From JAUXEH01 sp965602945 (GTDB lineage Bacteria; Acidobacteriota; Aminicenantia; Aminicenantales; Aminicenantaceae): a DNA stretch of 15,832 bases. The stretch lies in NCBI GenBank assembly GCA_965602945.1, contig CBFDBC010000066.1, positions 1-15,832 on the forward strand, written 5' to 3'. The position numbers and the translations under genes were made by a program. The notes beneath the pieces were generated by a model. It was not told the DNA's origin, made no database searches, and worked only from the letters and a program-made list of their open reading frames with translations. Shown piece after piece: positions 14,418-15,832 of the stretch. The number at the start of each line of letters is the position of its first letter. Position 1 is the stretch's first letter.

Positions 14418-15832
14418 GTGGAAGTTTCTCATAAGAACATCAAACATTTTGAGATCCTGAGGCCGATCGGCAAGGGAGGGATGGGAGAGGTATTCCTGGC
14501 CCAGGACACGATCCTCGACCGCAAGGTCGCCATCAAGTTTCTGCCCGAAGACCTACAGAGCGATGAGTCTTTCCGGGAGCGTTTCTTCCGGGAAGCCAAG
14601 GCCGCCGCGGCTCTGGACCATCCCTACATCTGCAAGATCTACGAGACCGGCGAGGTCGATGAAAAAGCCTACATCGTGATGGAGTTCATCGAGGGGAAAG
14701 ACCTGAAAAATCAGATGGACAAGGAACCTCTCGCCCTGAAAGACATAATCCGTGTGACCTCTGAGATCGCAGAGGCCCTGGAAAAGGCACATGACAACGG
14801 GATCGTGCACCGAGACCTGAAGCCTGCCAACATTATGCTAACCCCGCAGGGACACGTCAAGATCATGGACTTCGGGCTGGCCAAGAAGGTCATTTCCCGG
14901 GAAGATGTCACTCGGGCAGAGAAAAAGAAAAGAGTGCCTTCGAGTACGGAACCAACGATTCCGATAGAGAGCGAAGACCTGACACAGACGATCGGGATGG
15001 ACCCGTCCGATAGTCAGGTCGCTACGATCGCCGATCCCGTGGATATCGAAAAGACCCTGCTGGACACCTCTGAGATCCGGGATACCTCATACACAGGGAG
15101 CACGGACTTTTCCAGCGTCGGCCTCCAATCCGACTTGACCCAATACGGGGCCCTGGTCGGAACGCTGGCCTACATGTCCCCCGAGCAGGCCCTGGGGGAT
15201 GAGATCGATGTGCGCAGTGACATCTTCGCCCTGGGTGTGATGCTGTATCAGATGATCGCCAAGAAACACCCTTTCCTGAGGAAGAACCCTCGTAAGACCA
15301 TCGATGCCATCGTCCATGACCCTCCACCGCCGCTCAAGATCAAGCCCAAGAAGCTGGTCTCGGGTCTGAACCCGATACTCAAGAAGGCACTGGCCAAGGA
15401 TGTGGATAACAGATACCAGAGCGTCAAGGATTTCCTTGCCGACCTCCAGAAGATGCAGCGGGTGCTGCACATCGGGAGTCCCCTGTTTTATCTGAGCAAA
15501 CCGGCCATGGCCTCGCTGGCCGCGCTGCTCGTGGTTCTCACCCTAGGCACATTCTGGCTGGCCCGTTGGGGGCGGGTAAGCGCTTCCATGCTCGATCGGG
15601 AGCCCGTATCCGTGCTCGTGGCCGATTTTCAGAACCTTACTGGAGATTCGGTGTTTGACGGGGCGATTGAGCAGGCGCTGAATATCGGGCTGGAAGGAGC
15701 GCCTTTTATATCGGCTTATCAGCGTCCTGCCGCACGAAAGATTGCGAGAGAGATGAATCCCGAATCTGGTGGACGGATCGATGCACAGATGGCTCAACTC
15801 TTGTGTGTCAGGGAAGGGATCACCAAATTCAT
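14418..15832 (+). CDS. Transmembrane Ser/Thr protein kinase (Hanks/PknB type), 5' part, cut by window edge
   Basis: 471 codons are visible before the window ends. The kinase domain (about 12-345) is complete: glycine loop IGKGGMGEVF, Lys K40 in VAIKF, Glu E59, HRDLKPAN (D133, N138), DFG (151-153) and SPE (254-256). It is an RD kinase, so activation-loop phosphorylation is expected. About 100 residues separate DFG from SPE, against roughly 25 in typical kinases; the insertion is rich in Thr, Ser and acidic residues. One membrane helix (about 363-382) leads to an extracytoplasmic region starting SVLVADFQNLTGDSVFDG, resembling acidobacterial kinases in which TPR repeats follow; that part is off the window. 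The GTG at 14418 is the only start between the upstream in-frame stop (14397) and the kinase domain; AGGG (14406-14409) is a modest Shine-Dalgarno. It has its own promoter. Confidence 0.92.
   Translation, partial: MEVSHKNIKHFEILRPIGKGGMGEVFLAQDTILDRKVAIKFLPEDLQSDESFRERFFREAKAAAALDHPYICKIYETGEVDEKAYIVMEFIEGKDLKNQMDKEPLALKDIIRVTSEIAEALEKAHDNGIVHRDLKPANIMLTPQGHVKIMDFGLAKKVISREDVTRAEKKKRVPSSTEPTIPIESEDLTQTIGMDPSDSQVATIADPVDIEKTLLDTSEIRDTSYTGSTDFSSVGLQSDLTQYGALVGTLAYMSPEQALGDEIDVRSDIFALGVMLYQMIAKKHPFLRKNPRKTIDAIVHDPPPPLKIKPKKLVSGLNPILKKALAKDVDNRYQSVKDFLADLQKMQRVLHIGSPLFYLSKPAMASLAALLVVLTLGTFWLARWGRVSASMLDREPVSVLVADFQNLTGDSVFDGAIEQALNIGLEGAPFISAYQRPAARKIAREMNPESGGRIDAQMAQLLCVREGITKF

Noticed and set aside
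14553..15797. Several minus-strand open frames opposite the kinase gene
   Set aside because: All are antisense to conserved kinase motifs and lack initiation signals.

Overview
The window looks like a chromosomal stretch of a proteolytic Gram-negative bacterium, most likely Acidobacteriota or a close relative such as Aminicenantota. This rests on family composition, not on any marker gene. The clues are a membrane-anchored Ser/Thr kinase whose post-membrane segment resembles that of acidobacterial kinase-TPR sensors, a large FtsX-type ABC permease with no ATPase beside it, several exported M14 and M16 peptidases, and moderately high GC with strong Shine-Dalgarno sites. I saw no mobile elements, tRNA or rRNA genes, CRISPR arrays or phage genes. 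No stretch longer than 300 bases lacks a gene.

Layout. Positions 1-2537 hold two divergently transcribed exported M14 zinc carboxypeptidases; the left one is cut by the window edge. Positions 2656-5475 encode a two-domain M16 (insulinase-type) lipoprotein with its own promoter. Convergent to it, 5498-7897 (minus) is the FtsX/MacB-type permease. Position 8111 starts an exported class I methyltransferase. Convergent to that, 8815-11412 (minus) is a third exported M14 carboxypeptidase with a C-terminal amidotransferase-like domain. Divergent from it is an exported esterase-D-like hydrolase (11559-12416), whose 3' end overlaps a small antisense cupin gene (12370-12696). The right part holds pyrE (12883-13464), a divergent ProC-like dehydrogenase (13470-14258, minus) and the N-terminal part of a transmembrane Ser/Thr kinase (14418 to the window end).

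How the genes relate. Genes alternate strands, so nearly every gene needs its own promoter and no multigene operon is apparent. The shared theme of the left two thirds is export: four secreted metallopeptidases, a secreted esterase-like protein and a secreted methyltransferase fold in about 12.4 kb, which suggests extracytoplasmic protein or peptide degradation. The right end is housekeeping (pyrE) plus signalling.

Most notable points: the M14 enzyme at 609-2537 appears to have replaced the third zinc-ligand His by Asp and the carboxylate-binding Asn by His, and it carries four Asp-rich calcium-type loops; the kinase carries an insertion of roughly 75-80 residues, rich in Thr and Ser, in its activation segment; and the kinase promoter has a perfect dyad between its -35 and -10 boxes. 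I found no clear undescribed multigene system.
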